From Endosaccharibacter trunci (lineage in GTDB: Bacteria > Pseudomonadota > Alphaproteobacteria > Acetobacterales > Acetobacteraceae): a DNA stretch of 64,000 nucleotides. Below, piece by piece: positions 1 to 8,651 of the stretch. Both the position numbers and the translations under genes were made by a program. Under the pieces are notes generated by a model, which was given only the letters and a program-made list of their open reading frames with translations, had not been told where the DNA came from and made no database searches. The number at the start of each line of letters is the position of its first letter. Position 1 is the first letter of the stretch. The stretch lies in assembly GCA_024515975.1 (NCBI GenBank), contig JAMSKV010000001.1, forward strand, positions 496,001-560,000, read 5' to 3'.

Positions 1-941
1 TCGTCACCGGCAGTTTCGAGCTGCACCGGCAGGTCGAACGCAAGATCGCCCGGTTCAAGAACACCGAGGCCGCGCTGCTGTTCGCCTCCGGCTGGCAGCT
101 GAACGCCGCCGTGCTGCCGATCCTGCTCGCCGCCTGCGCTCCGGCACGGCCGGTGCTGTTCACCGACCGGCTGATCCATGCCAGCCTGCACCACGGCATC
201 CTGGCCTCCGGCCTGCGGCAGAATCGCTTCCGCCACAACGATCTCGATCATCTGGAAGAGCTGCTGGACCGCGCCGCGTCCGAACCCGGCCCGCGCTTCA
301 TCGTCACCGAGAGCGTGTTCAGCATGGATGGCGACCGCGCCGATCTCGTGCGCCTGCGCCGGATCGCCGATCGGCACGACGCCTTTCTTTATGTGGACGA
401 GGCCCATGCCACCGGGGTGCTCGGTCCCGGCGGGGCCGGTCTGTCCGGAGAGGCGGGCGGCGTCGATCTCGTCATGGGCACGCTCAGCAAGGCGTTCGGC
501 GGCTTCGGCGCCTATGTCGCCGGCTCGCAGGTGCTGTGCGACTGGCTGCTGAACGCCTGCTCCGGCTTCGTGCACACCACGGCGCTGCCGCCGCCGGTTC
601 TGGGCGCCGTGGACGCCGCGCTGGACCTAATGCCGACGCTGGATGCCGATCGCGCCCGGCTGCAGAGCAATGCCGCCATGCTGCGCGACCGTCTCGGCCG
701 GGCAGGGATCGATACCGGCGCCTCCTCCACCCAGATCGTGCCGATGATGATCGGCGCCGCGGAGGATGCGTTGCGCGTCGCCGACGCCATGCGCGAACAG
801 GGCGTGCTCGGCATCGCCATCCGGCCGCCCACCGTGCCGCTGCGTGGCAGCCGGATCCGCCTCGCTCTCAGCGCCGCCCATAGCGACGCGCAATGCGAGG
901 CGATCGCCCAGGCCGCCATCACCGCCTGGCAGTCTCGATGA
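1..941 (+). CDS. bioF: 8-amino-7-oxononanoate synthase BioF, 5'-truncated by the window edge
   Basis: This PLP enzyme condenses pimeloyl-ACP (or -CoA) with L-alanine to give 8-amino-7-oxononanoate, an early step of biotin ring assembly. The frame is open from base 3, and 312 residues are visible; roughly the first 60-70 residues lie outside the window. Family motifs seen are a substrate-loop region reading SFELHRQVE, the aspartate motif YVDEAHATGVLG, and the PLP-lysine motif GTLSKAFGGFGAY. The stop codon overlaps the start of the next gene as ATGA, so the biotin genes are probably one operon. Identification is secure; only the N-terminus is missing. Confidence 0.95.
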   Translation, partial: VTGSFELHRQVERKIARFKNTEAALLFASGWQLNAAVLPILLAACAPARPVLFTDRLIHASLHHGILASGLRQNRFRHNDLDHLEELLDRAASEPGPRFIVTESVFSMDGDRADLVRLRRIADRHDAFLYVDEAHATGVLGPGGAGLSGEAGGVDLVMGTLSKAFGGFGAYVAGSQVLCDWLLNACSGFVHTTALPPPVLGAVDAALDLMPTLDADRARLQSNAAMLRDRLGRAGIDTGASSTQIVPMMIGAAEDALRVADAMREQGVLGIAIRPPTVPLRGSRIRLALSAAHSDAQCEAIAQAAITAWQSR

Positions 942-1579
942 CCCGGCCGCTGCTGCTCGTGCATGGCTGGGGGTTCGACGCCGCGATCTGGGACGCGATC
1001 GCGGCGCTGCTGCCCGATCGCCTGATCCTCCGCGCCGAAGCCGGCTATCTCGGTGCGGAGCCAAGCTGGCCGGCGGTGCCGCCGGGCACGATCGCCGTCG
1101 GCCATTCCGCCGGGGTATTGGCGCTACTGGACCGCTGGCCGCCCGGTTGCGCCGGGCTGATCTCGATCGCCGGCTTCTCCCGCTTCGCCGCTGCCGCCGA
1201 TTGGCCCGGCGTTCCGGACCGCGTGCTGGCCCGCATGGCGCGCGATCTCGACGCTGCGCCGGAACGGGCTCTTTCCGCGTTCCGCCAGCGCTGCGGCGCC
1301 GACTCCGACCCGGGGGACCGTCTTGCCCCCGACCGCCTCGCTGCCGGGCTGGAGGCGCTGCGCTTCCAGGATGCGCGCGCGGTCGCGATGCGGATGTTCG
1401 CGGACGGCGCCATTCCCCTGCTGGCACTTGCCGCCGAAGACGACCCCATCGTCACAGCATCTCATACAAGCGCCTGTTTCCCGCCGGACAGAGTGCGCTG
1501 GACCGAAACCGGCGGCCATCTGCTGCCTGCGACCCGGCCGGACTGGTGTGCCGCGCTGATTGGGCGCTTCACATGCTGA
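938..1579 (+). CDS. BioH-like alpha/beta hydrolase, probable pimeloyl-ACP methyl ester esterase
   Basis: The 213-residue protein is an alpha/beta hydrolase. It shows the N-terminal HGWGF oxyanion region (residues 9-13), a nucleophile elbow VGHSAG with Ser57, a late acidic motif AAEDDPIV and a C-terminal GGHLLP histidine. Its place between bioF and bioC makes release of pimeloyl-ACP from its methyl ester the likely role, as for BioH, but other pimeloyl esterase families such as BioG or BioV share the fold and were not excluded. The ATG was chosen because it overlaps the bioF stop (ATGA) and starts directly at the beta-strand before HGWG. The upstream in-frame ATG would add a run with no homology to the fold. 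Confidence 0.8.
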   Translation: MTRPLLLVHGWGFDAAIWDAIAALLPDRLILRAEAGYLGAEPSWPAVPPGTIAVGHSAGVLALLDRWPPGCAGLISIAGFSRFAAAADWPGVPDRVLARMARDLDAAPERALSAFRQRCGADSDPGDRLAPDRLAAGLEALRFQDARAVAMRMFADGAIPLLALAAEDDPIVTASHTSACFPPDRVRWTETGGHLLPATRPDWCAALIGRFTC

Positions 1580-2949
1580 ACGCCACCGATGCCATCGGCC
1601 GGCGCTTCGGCGCCGCCGCCGCCGGTTACGAGCGGGACGCCGTGCTGCAACGCCTGGTCGCCAGCGAACTCGCCGCCCGGATCCGGCGGGATTGTCCGTG
1701 TCCGCCTGGCCGGATCCTGGAGATCGGCTGCGGCACCGGCCTCCTCACGCGCGCCTTGCGCGACGCCTTCCCGGACGCGCTGATCGTCGCCGCCGATCTG
1801 TCTCCCGCCATGCTCGGGGCCTGCCGGCGCGCGCTGCCGGACGATCGGAACCTGCTTCTCGTCGCCGATGACGGTCAGCGTCCGGCCTTCGCCGGCGGCT
1901 TCGATCTGGTGTGCTCGTCGCTCGCGCTGCAATGGTTCGCCGACCCGTTGGCGGCCTGCGCCAGACTTGCGGCCCTGCTGCGTCCGGGCGGTGCCCTGCA
2001 TGTGGCGACGGTGCTGCGGGGAAGCCTCGGCCGCTGGGACGCCGCGCACCGTGCCGAGGCGGTCGAATCGCGCCTGCCCGTGTTCGCCGATGCGAGCGGC
2101 GATGGCGGGTTGCTCGCCTGGGATGAGCAGATGGTGGGCATTCCCTATGCCAGCGGCCTTGCCTTCCTGCGCGGCCTGCGCGGCATCGGCGCCGATCTCG
2201 GCCGCACTGATCGCCGCCCGCTCGGCGCGGGCACGCTGAGACGCGTGCTGCGCCGGTTCGAGCAGGACGGCGCGGTGGCCGATTACCGGATCGGCTATGG
2301 CCGTTATCGCCGGCCCGCACGGCGCGGCGTGTTCGTCACCGGCACAGATACCGAGATCGGCAAGACCTTCGTGTCCGCCTGCCTCGTCCGGGCCTGGAAC
2401 GCCGAATATTGGAAGCCGGTGCAGACCGGCCTCGACTCCGACCCGGGCGATACCGCGACGGTCCGGAAGCTCAGCCGCTGCCCGGCCGACCGGACCCACC
2501 CGCCGGCGCTCGAACTCCTGGCGCCGCTCTCGCCGGAAGACGCGGCGGCGCGGGAAGGGGCGACGTTCGATCCGGCCGCCCTCGTGCTGCCATCGGGCAA
2601 CGGCGTCCTGGTGGTGGAAGGCGCGGGCGGGGCGTTGGTGCCGCTTAACGGCACCGTCCTGACTACGGCCCTGATCGCCGGACTGGCCCTGCCGGTGGTG
2701 CTGGTCGCGCGCTCCACGCTCGGCACCATCAACCACACCCTGCTCAGCCTGGAGGCCCTGCGCGCGCGCGGCATCCCGGTGCTGGGCGTGATCCTGAACG
2801 GCCCGCCTTCGCCCGGGAACCGCGCCGCCATCGAGCGGCACGGCCGCGTCCGCGTGCTGGCCGAACTGCCCTGGGTCAACGATCCCGGCCCGGAGGCAGT
2901 GGAGCGCTGCGCCGGGCTGATCCCCGACGCTGCCACCCTGCTGGACTGA
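1573..2949 (+). CDS. bioC-bioD: BioC-BioD fusion: malonyl-ACP O-methyltransferase joined to dethiobiotin synthetase
   Basis: One uninterrupted 458-residue frame holds two biotin enzymes. Residues 1-252 match BioC, with the SAM-binding motif ILEIGCGTG (48-56) and a Class I methyltransferase core; BioC methylates malonyl-ACP to disguise it for fatty-acid-like elongation. Residues 253-458 match a complete BioD, with P-loop GTDTEIGKT, the KPVQTG segment, the metal-binding VVEGAGG motif and LNGP. BioD makes the ureido ring of dethiobiotin using ATP and CO2. There is no stop codon between the halves. A GTG at 2329 begins exactly where BioD proteins usually start, but no Shine-Dalgarno sequence precedes it, so independent BioD translation cannot be ruled out. 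The ATG lies inside the end of the preceding esterase gene. Confidence 0.85.
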   Translation: MLNATDAIGRRFGAAAAGYERDAVLQRLVASELAARIRRDCPCPPGRILEIGCGTGLLTRALRDAFPDALIVAADLSPAMLGACRRALPDDRNLLLVADDGQRPAFAGGFDLVCSSLALQWFADPLAACARLAALLRPGGALHVATVLRGSLGRWDAAHRAEAVESRLPVFADASGDGGLLAWDEQMVGIPYASGLAFLRGLRGIGADLGRTDRRPLGAGTLRRVLRRFEQDGAVADYRIGYGRYRRPARRGVFVTGTDTEIGKTFVSACLVRAWNAEYWKPVQTGLDSDPGDTATVRKLSRCPADRTHPPALELLAPLSPEDAAAREGATFDPAALVLPSGNGVLVVEGAGGALVPLNGTVLTTALIAGLALPVVLVARSTLGTINHTLLSLEALRARGIPVLGVILNGPPSPGNRAAIERHGRVRVLAELPWVNDPGPEAVERCAGLIPDAATLLD

Positions 2950-2959
2950 GACCCCCTGC

Positions 2960-5900
2960 TCAGGCGGCGGCCGGATAGCGGAAGCTGCCTTGCAGACGGA
3001 TCACCAGCCGGTCGCCGTCGCACGTGTCCGGCAGGTGCAGCGTCGCCGCCCCGTCGGTCCAGCGCCAGCGAAGCGCACCATCGCTTTCCACCCCGTGCCA
3101 GCCAGCGCCAGCCAGGGCCGGATCGGCCAGATCGACCATCGTGTTGCCCACCGCGATGGAAGAGACCGCCACGCCGAGTCGGCGACGATCATCCACGAAC
3201 GGCCCGTCCATCTCGGCGGGCGACGCCGCGCGGGAACGCAGCATGATCGTGCGCGCGCCCTCCGGCAGCGACACCGCGATTTCGCCCGCATCGCCATGCA
3301 GCACCGGCAGGATCGTGTCGCAGGGGAGGGTGATGCACAGCTCATGGTCGGTGTGGAACGCGAGCGCCGGCGCGGGGGCGAAGCCGAGCGCCTGCGAGCG
3401 TTCCGCCAGGCTGCGCCAGATCGGTTCGACCACCTGGCGTTCGACCAGCAGCGGCGCTGCCATCGCGGCCTCGGCGCGGTCGCCATCGAAACATGGATGC
3501 AGTGTTGTCACCGTCCCTCCGGCGAAATTATGCCGGTTGCCGGTATCCAGATAGCTCTCGCAGGCGAGGCCTTCGGCCAGCAGGATGTCGTGCGTGTCGA
3601 GTTCCAGATGGAACACGGTGAAGCGTCGCATGTCCACCTGGGCGATCGATCCGCCATTCACCAGCATCCGCGCCGGGATCAGGCCGCCGCCAAGAAACAG
3701 GCAGTGCTCCGGGGTCACCAGCAGGTCGCGTTCCGGCAGGCCGGGTGCGATCGCGCCGGCCGCGACCCTCACGGGACGCAGCGCATCCGGATCGGCGGCG
3801 CGGTTCAGGTCGACATGGCGATGACCGATCCAGCGCAAGGGTCGCGCCTCGCCCGACGCGGTGAGCACCAGATCGCCGACGGACAGCGCGTCCACCGCCA
3901 CATCGCCGTCCGGCGTGCGGATCAGCGTGCCGGCCAGGAAGCAGGTCAGCTCCAGCAGCGTGAGAGACGGGTCGTGGTCGCTTTCACGCGTTGCGTCCGG
4001 ATACTCGGCGTTCACATGCACCGTGGCGAACTGCCCGGCATCGAAAAAGGTGGTCGTGCCGATGGTGTGGTCGAGCGATTCGCTGTTGCCCTCGAACACG
4101 TAGGTGTAGCGCGAATCCGCCGCCTCCTTGGCGTTCAGGTCCTGCAGCCCGCCATTGGCATAGACCTGTTGCGCCGGACTGCCGTCGGTATCGTTGAAAT
4201 CGCCGAGAATGCCGATCTTCGCGTTCGGATCGTTCTGCTGCAGCCCGTTGACGTAGTTGGTGATGTATTGCGCCTGGGCGATGCGGTTGTTCGCCGTAGC
4301 CGTGGTGCCGCCATGGTTGATCGGCGGCTGAGTGGCGCCGTACAGCTCCGAGCTGCCGGCCTGGGACGAGTTGTGCACGTTGACCAGCGTGACGGTCTGG
4401 CCGTTGAAGGTGAAGGTGCCGACCAGAGGCAGCCGGGTGTTCTTGAACACGCCGTTCAGTTCTTCGGTGCCGATCGCCTGCACGGGGGCTGCGAGCTGGG
4501 TGCGGCTGGCATCATAGAGAAAGATGCTGCGGATATTGCCGCCGGCGACGCCGCCCTGGGTGCCGTCCGTGGGATCGATCTCCGCGTAGGAATAGGTCGG
4601 GCCGCCCGCATCGGCGATCGCCTTGATGATGCCGGCGATATTCTGGGCCGCGGTCACCGTGCCGTCGTTGGTGGTGCCGCTATCGTCCTGGATTTCCTGG
4701 AGCGCCAGGATATCGGGCGCATTCAGGTTATGGACGATGATCTGCGCGAGCTGGCTCAGCCGCGCCGCGTTAGCCGGCAGCAGGCTGTCGAAATTCTCGA
4801 TGTTGTAGTCCGCGACCAGAAGATGCGTGGCGTCCTTGACGAAGCCGGTGCTCTCCTGCGGCAGGACGCCCGAGCTCGGATGCGTGACCGTCAGCGCCGA
4901 GGTCGGCAGCAGTTCGAAGACGCCATTGTAGTAGGACAGGATGCCGGTGACGTCTCCGAAACTGTCGCCCACCACGGCGGAGGGCGACACGCCCGGCGTG
5001 ACCCCGCTGTCGAAATAGATCTCGATGCGCTGGGTATTCACGTTGCCGGCGGTCTCGATCAGCCCACCGCGCGGATCGAGCAGCCCGGCGCCGCCATCCG
5101 GTACCACCCAGGTGGCGCCGCTGGCGGTGGCGCCGACCACGGACACGTTGTGCAGGGTGACGAGCTGGCCCTGCAGGCTGCGATAGAAGTCGAGCGCGTT
5201 GACGCTCGGCTGCAGAGTCGCGGTCGAATTGTTCAGATTGGCGGCGGCGCTGGCGTCCGTGACCACATAGGCGTCGTGCGGCACCATCAGGCCGCCGACG
5301 CCGATCACGGTGGGAGCGATTGCCGTGCTGCCGGCATCGACGATGCTGTGCGCGGTCTCGTTCAGCTCCGGCGTGGCGAGCACGGTGCTGCTGCCGTTGT
5401 AGTTCACCAGCTTGCCGGTCACGCTGACAGTCTGGCCGACTTTCGGCAGGGTGGAGCCCTTCAGCGCGAACACGAAGATCGCGTCGCTGCCGACCGTCGA
5501 ACCGTCGCGGCTGGTCTGCTGGATGTAGTAGCCGATTGCCCCCGTCGTATCGACGGCCGTGACCACGCCGGTCGTCGTCACGCTGGTGTTCACATAAGCG
5601 CTGTTCACGGCGTAGCTGGAGCCGATCAGCGCCTGGATCGTCACGGTCGGCGGAACCGGGGCTGCGGGCGCGCTGTTGGCGGCGCCGGGCGTGTTGAGGA
5701 CCGTGCCGGAGGCGGCGGTGTCGCCATAGGGCGGGATGCCGGCGAGGGACGGGTCGTTGGCAACCCAGTCGCTGGCCTGTCCGGTGTTGGAGCCGTCTGG
5801 AATACGCGATGCCCCCAGCGCTGTCGCACCCGACAGCACCGGCGCGCCGGCATAGGTCTTGTCGCCTTTGTCGCCGTCATAGACAGCGATGGAATCGACG

Positions 5901-6235
5901 ATCGCCGACCAGGGCGTGCTGGTGAAGGTGCCGCTATTGCTGGTGTCGAGATCCTTGGTGCCGGGCTTGTAGTCCAGAACCAGCAACACGGTCTGGGTGC
6001 CGTTCTGCAGCGTGTTGCTCAGGAACGGCGTGACCCAGTAGCCGGCCGCGTCGGTGGTGCCGAGCTGGAACACGTTGTCCACGTTGCCGGCCGCGTTGCC
6101 GTCGCCGTCGACCACGACCAGCGAATAGCGGCTGTAATCGGTCAGGGCCGCGCCGCGAACCTCGATGAACTCGTCCGGGTCTCCCGTAAGGGACGGATTG
6201 AACATGAATTCATTGATGACGAGACCGTCGTCCAT
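2960..6235 (-). CDS. Large secreted nuclease (LTD + exo/endonuclease/phosphatase) with C-terminal Hint domain
   Basis: The 1091-residue protein is modular. Residues 1-185 resemble a lamin-tail domain (VINEFMFNP, EFIEVRG). Residues 195-450 resemble the OB-fold region of ExeM/NucH-type nucleases. Residues 470-762 form an endonuclease/exonuclease/phosphatase domain with YNIENF, ALQEIQDD, VNVHN, LGDFND and ESDHDP. Cys765 opens a Hint domain (CFLAGTLIRTPDG, later TPEHCLFLGGG), and about 180 further residues follow. No classical signal peptide is visible, so type I or another leaderless export is an inference. A ribosome site (AAAGGG) lies about 7 bases before the ATG. Hint domains usually self-process by N-to-S acyl shift; whether this one cleaves or attaches the nuclease is unknown. 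The gene converges with bioC-bioD. Confidence 0.8.
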   Translation of the reverse strand: MDDGLVINEFMFNPSLTGDPDEFIEVRGAALTDYSRYSLVVVDGDGNAAGNVDNVFQLGTTDAAGYWVTPFLSNTLQNGTQTVLLVLDYKPGTKDLDTSNSGTFTSTPWSAIVDSIAVYDGDKGDKTYAGAPVLSGATALGASRIPDGSNTGQASDWVANDPSLAGIPPYGDTAASGTVLNTPGAANSAPAAPVPPTVTIQALIGSSYAVNSAYVNTSVTTTGVVTAVDTTGAIGYYIQQTSRDGSTVGSDAIFVFALKGSTLPKVGQTVSVTGKLVNYNGSSTVLATPELNETAHSIVDAGSTAIAPTVIGVGGLMVPHDAYVVTDASAAANLNNSTATLQPSVNALDFYRSLQGQLVTLHNVSVVGATASGATWVVPDGGAGLLDPRGGLIETAGNVNTQRIEIYFDSGVTPGVSPSAVVGDSFGDVTGILSYYNGVFELLPTSALTVTHPSSGVLPQESTGFVKDATHLLVADYNIENFDSLLPANAARLSQLAQIIVHNLNAPDILALQEIQDDSGTTNDGTVTAAQNIAGIIKAIADAGGPTYSYAEIDPTDGTQGGVAGGNIRSIFLYDASRTQLAAPVQAIGTEELNGVFKNTRLPLVGTFTFNGQTVTLVNVHNSSQAGSSELYGATQPPINHGGTTATANNRIAQAQYITNYVNGLQQNDPNAKIGILGDFNDTDGSPAQQVYANGGLQDLNAKEAADSRYTYVFEGNSESLDHTIGTTTFFDAGQFATVHVNAEYPDATRESDHDPSLTLLELTCFLAGTLIRTPDGDVAVDALSVGDLVLTASGEARPLRWIGHRHVDLNRAADPDALRPVRVAAGAIAPGLPERDLLVTPEHCLFLGGGLIPARMLVNGGSIAQVDMRRFTVFHLELDTHDILLAEGLACESYLDTGNRHNFAGGTVTTLHPCFDGDRAEAAMAAPLLVERQVVEPIWRSLAERSQALGFAPAPALAFHTDHELCITLPCDTILPVLHGDAGEIAVSLPEGARTIMLRSRAASPAEMDGPFVDDRRRLGVAVSSIAVGNTMVDLADPALAGAGWHGVESDGALRWRWTDGAATLHLPDTCDGDRLVIRLQGSFRYPAAA

Positions 6236-6373
6236 GACATAACCCTTTTGGCCGGAAAACGAGACGCTTCCCGAAAAGGTTAGACATGAAACCGGAACAG
6301 TTTCGACGGCGATTTAATGACGATCACGCATCAGCAATGATTTGATAATCATGCTGGAGAGGGAGAGCGCTCG

Positions 6374-7117
6374 TCAGTAGCGGCGCAGCAGACCCACCAG
6401 ACGGCCCTGCACGCGCACGCGGTCGGACGGGACGATCTTGGTCTCGTAACGCGCATTCGCGGGCTCGAGTGCTACCGCATTGCCGCGACGGCGCAGGCGC
6501 TTCAGCGTCACCTCGCCATCGTCGATCAGCGCCACCACGATCTGGCCGTTCTCTGCGGTGTCCTCGCGACGGATGATGGCGGTGTCGCCGTCGAGAATCC
6601 CCGCCTCGATCATGGAATCACCCGCGACTTCCAGCGCGTAGTGTTCGCCGCTGCCGATCAGCGCCAAAGGCACCTCGACATGCGCGCCGGTATCGCGCAG
6701 CGCCTCGATCGGCAAACCCGCGGCGATCCGGCCATAGAGCGGCAATTGCACCGCCCCGGCATCGGACGCCGCACGCACGCCGGGAAGCCGGCTGCCGAAA
6801 TCGCCCTTGATCACGTTCGGCGCGAAATGCGCGAGCTCATCCTGGATTGCCTGCTCCGTGGCCGAAACCGATCCCGGCGCGGGAGCCGTCTGGCCGCCCG
6901 CCTGGTCCGGCATGCGCAGCACCTCCAGCGCGCGGGCGCGATGGTGCCGGCGGCTCAGGAAGCCGCGCTCTTCCAGCGCGGAGATCAGGCGGTGGATGCC
7001 GGATTTGGAGCGGAGATGCAGAGCATCCTTCATTTCGTCGAAGGACGGCGAGAATCCGGTGGCGCGGAGATGGGAGTCGATGAAGCTGAGCAACTCGTGC
7101 TGCTTGCGTGTGAGCAT
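6374..7117 (-). CDS. lexA: SOS repressor LexA
   Basis: LexA represses DNA-damage genes and cleaves itself when RecA filaments form. The 247-residue protein has an N-terminal winged helix beginning [10 protein letters not shown] and a C-terminal S24 peptidase-like domain. The scissile Ala133-Gly134 sits in GRIAAGLP, the catalytic serine is Ser168 in AGDSM, and the general base is Lys206 in GEVTLK. The linker between the domains is longer than in E. coli, as is usual in alphaproteobacteria. The start was set at MLTRKQ because that is where the family begins; the in-frame upstream extension is Arg-rich and non-homologous. A matching promoter and operator lie upstream. Confidence 0.97.
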   Translation of the reverse strand: MLTRKQHELLSFIDSHLRATGFSPSFDEMKDALHLRSKSGIHRLISALEERGFLSRRHHRARALEVLRMPDQAGGQTAPAPGSVSATEQAIQDELAHFAPNVIKGDFGSRLPGVRAASDAGAVQLPLYGRIAAGLPIEALRDTGAHVEVPLALIGSGEHYALEVAGDSMIEAGILDGDTAIIRREDTAENGQIVVALIDDGEVTLKRLRRRGNAVALEPANARYETKIVPSDRVRVQGRLVGLLRRY

Positions 7118-7196
7118 CGACCGGTGTCTCCTGTCTGCGCGATGTCGCTTTCCTGCCGAAACCCGCGCTCGGAACAAAGCGGCAACACCGCTCGAT

Positions 7197-7211
7197 GTTC
7201 TATATTGGTTC
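7197..7211. promoter_or_regulatory. Alphaproteobacterial SOS box (GTTC-N7-GTTC)
   Basis: Two GTTC half-sites are separated by exactly seven bases, which is the LexA operator known from alphaproteobacteria (a direct repeat, unlike the E. coli palindrome). It covers the -10 element of the lexA promoter, so LexA bound here would block its own transcription. Confidence 0.85.
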
Positions 7212-7226
7212 CCTACGCAGCGTCAA
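7199..7226 (-). promoter_or_regulatory. lexA promoter
   Basis: Read on the minus strand, TTGACG (7226-7221) and TATAGA (7204-7199) are separated by 16 bases and point at lexA about 80 bases away. The -10 element lies inside the SOS box. This is a motif-based prediction, strengthened by the overlapping operator. Confidence 0.65.
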
Positions 7227-7308
7227 GCGTGCAGGGGTGCAAACCGAAATGACGGGGGCAAAGCGGCGCTAATCTGCAGTGGAAAAGCCGCCAGGGCAGC
7301 GAAGACGC

Positions 7309-7337
7309 TTGACCTGCGAAGCCGTCATGCGCATTTT
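7309..7337 (+). promoter_or_regulatory. Possible rpmG promoter
   Basis: TTGACC followed after 17 bases by CATTTT gives a weak sigma-70-like match upstream of rpmG. The predicted 5' untranslated region would be about 100 bases. Support is only from the motif and its position. Confidence 0.3.
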
Positions 7338-7442
7338 CCGCCCCCTTGAACCAAAGCTGCGACCCGTGCTTCTCCCGACCGTGCTCATCGGCCGGTCCAG
7401 GAGCCACCGCGACGGCGGCGGCTAGCATCAGTCGAGGACCCC

Positions 7443-7610
7443 ATGGCGAAGACCAACACCATCCAGATCAAGCTCGTTTCCTCGGCGGAAACCGGCCATT
7501 TCTACGTCACCAAGAAGAATGCGCGCGCCCAGACCGGCAAGCTCTCCCTGCGCAAGTACGATCCCGTCGCGCGCAAGCACGTCGAGTATCGCGAAGCCAA
7601 GATCAAATAA
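7443..7610 (+). CDS. rpmG: 50S ribosomal protein L33
   Basis: This 55-residue basic protein begins [18 protein letters not shown] and ends EYREAKIK, matching bacterial L33 of the large ribosomal subunit in length and sequence. It has no cysteines, so it is the zinc-free form, and a paired zinc-binding copy was not seen here. A GAGGA ribosome site lies a few bases before the ATG. It is transcribed alone, divergent from lexA and convergent with oxyR. Confidence 0.95.
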   Translation: MAKTNTIQIKLVSSAETGHFYVTKKNARAQTGKLSLRKYDPVARKHVEYREAKIK

Positions 7611-7633
7611 GAACGGACTTCCGTTCCTGCTTT

Positions 7634-7663
7634 CGCCGCCAGGCCCGTTAGGGTCCGGCGGCG
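7634..7663. terminator. Hairpin between convergent rpmG and oxyR
   Basis: An inverted repeat (CGCCGCC...GGCGGCG, arms of about 13 with one mismatch and one wobble, GTTA loop) sits between the two convergent stop codons. It lacks a clear U-tract on either strand, so a bidirectional terminator is plausible but unproven. A smaller hairpin, GAACGG-ACTT-CCGTTC, lies at 7611-7626. Confidence 0.45.
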
Positions 7664-7670
7664 CCCGGCT

Positions 7671-8579
7671 TCAGCGCGACAGGCAATCCTGCAAAAGGGT
7701 CGCGATCGCGCTGAGATCGTTTTCCCGCGATGAGCCCGGCCTGCAGGCAAGGCCGATGGTCCGGTAGACCGGCTCGCCGCTCAATGGGCGTATCACGACC
7801 CGATCGCTCGAAACCAGGCCGGACCGCACCGCGATCTGCGGCAGAAGGGTCACCCCGAATCCGTTCTCGACCAGTTGCACCAGTGTGTGCAGGCTGGTCG
7901 CAGCGAACGGGCTGGTTACGGCCTGGTGCCGCCAGGCGCCGGCCTGCCGGCAGGCATCCAGGACCTGATCGCGCAGGCAGTGTCCGTCTTCCAGCAGCAG
8001 CATCTGGTAATGCTCCAGATCGGCCAAACTGATCGGGCCATTGGCCAGGTCATGCCCGGCCGGCACGGCGGCCAAAAGCGGATCGCGCCCGACCTCCCTG
8101 GTTTCCAGCCCGTCGCATTCCGAGGGCAGGGCGATCAGGAGAAGGTCGAGCGCCCCAACGGCGAGCCTGGCGCAGAGCTGCGCCGTCACATCCTCGTTCA
8201 GTTTCAGGCGGAGGTTCGGGAAGTGTTCCCGAAGCGCCGGCAAAAGGCGCGGCAGCACGAACGGTGCCAGGGTCGGGATGATTCCCAGGTGCAGGACACC
8301 GGAGAGCGGCTCGTCGGCCGCGGCAGCCGCCTCCGCCACGGCTTCCAATGCCGCCAGAGCGGTCCGGGCCCGCTCCGTGATCTCGCGTCCCACCGGCGTG
8401 AAAACCGGCTTGCGACCCGTGCGATCCAGCAGCACCGCTCCCAACTGCCGCTCCAGAGCCAGGATTCCTGCCGAAAGAGTCGATTGCGTCACTCCGCAGG
8501 CAGCGGCCGCACGCCCGAAATGGCGCAGCTCGGCCAGGCTGGTGAGGTAACGGAGTTGCTGAGGCGTCGGCAGGATCAT
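7671..8579 (-). CDS. oxyR: Hydrogen-peroxide sensor OxyR (LysR family)
   Basis: The 302-residue LysR-type regulator has an N-terminal helix-turn-helix (QSTLSAGILALERQLG, residues 32-47) and a substrate-like domain with the OxyR redox motif EDGHCLRDQ. Cys201 and Cys210 correspond in spacing to E. coli Cys199 and Cys208, which form the peroxide-induced disulfide. It is divergent from ahpC, its expected target. The identification as OxyR rather than a general LysR protein rests on this cysteine pair and on the neighbouring peroxidase genes. Confidence 0.93.
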   Translation of the reverse strand: MILPTPQQLRYLTSLAELRHFGRAAAACGVTQSTLSAGILALERQLGAVLLDRTGRKPVFTPVGREITERARTALAALEAVAEAAAAADEPLSGVLHLGIIPTLAPFVLPRLLPALREHFPNLRLKLNEDVTAQLCARLAVGALDLLLIALPSECDGLETREVGRDPLLAAVPAGHDLANGPISLADLEHYQMLLLEDGHCLRDQVLDACRQAGAWRHQAVTSPFAATSLHTLVQLVENGFGVTLLPQIAVRSGLVSSDRVVIRPLSGEPVYRTIGLACRPGSSRENDLSAIATLLQDCLSR

Positions 8580-8612
8580 GAAGCGGGTCGATCAGGGCGA
8601 GTGAAACTCTTC

Positions 8613-8641
8613 ATTGGACCAAAATGTCGCAATGCACCAAT
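8613..8641. promoter_or_regulatory. Candidate OxyR/LysR operator between oxyR and ahpC
   Basis: ATTGG and CCAAT form an inverted repeat spanning 29 bases in the middle of the divergent oxyR-ahpC intergenic region, in its most AT-rich part. LysR proteins commonly bind such interrupted dyads. No footprint-like consensus could be checked, so this is a positional inference. Confidence 0.35.
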
Positions 8642-8651
8642 TCTTCGCCCC

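Noticed and set aside
766-1572. Upstream extension of the BioC-BioD frame
   Set aside because: It runs out of frame through bioF and the esterase and is Arg-rich with no similarity to a methyltransferase; the BioC start at 1573 is supported by family length.
2990-6283. 1097-residue open frame on the plus strand opposite the nuclease gene
   Set aside because: It is the antisense of a gene with clear domains; its composition is Arg/Gly/Val/His-heavy with no recognisable fold.
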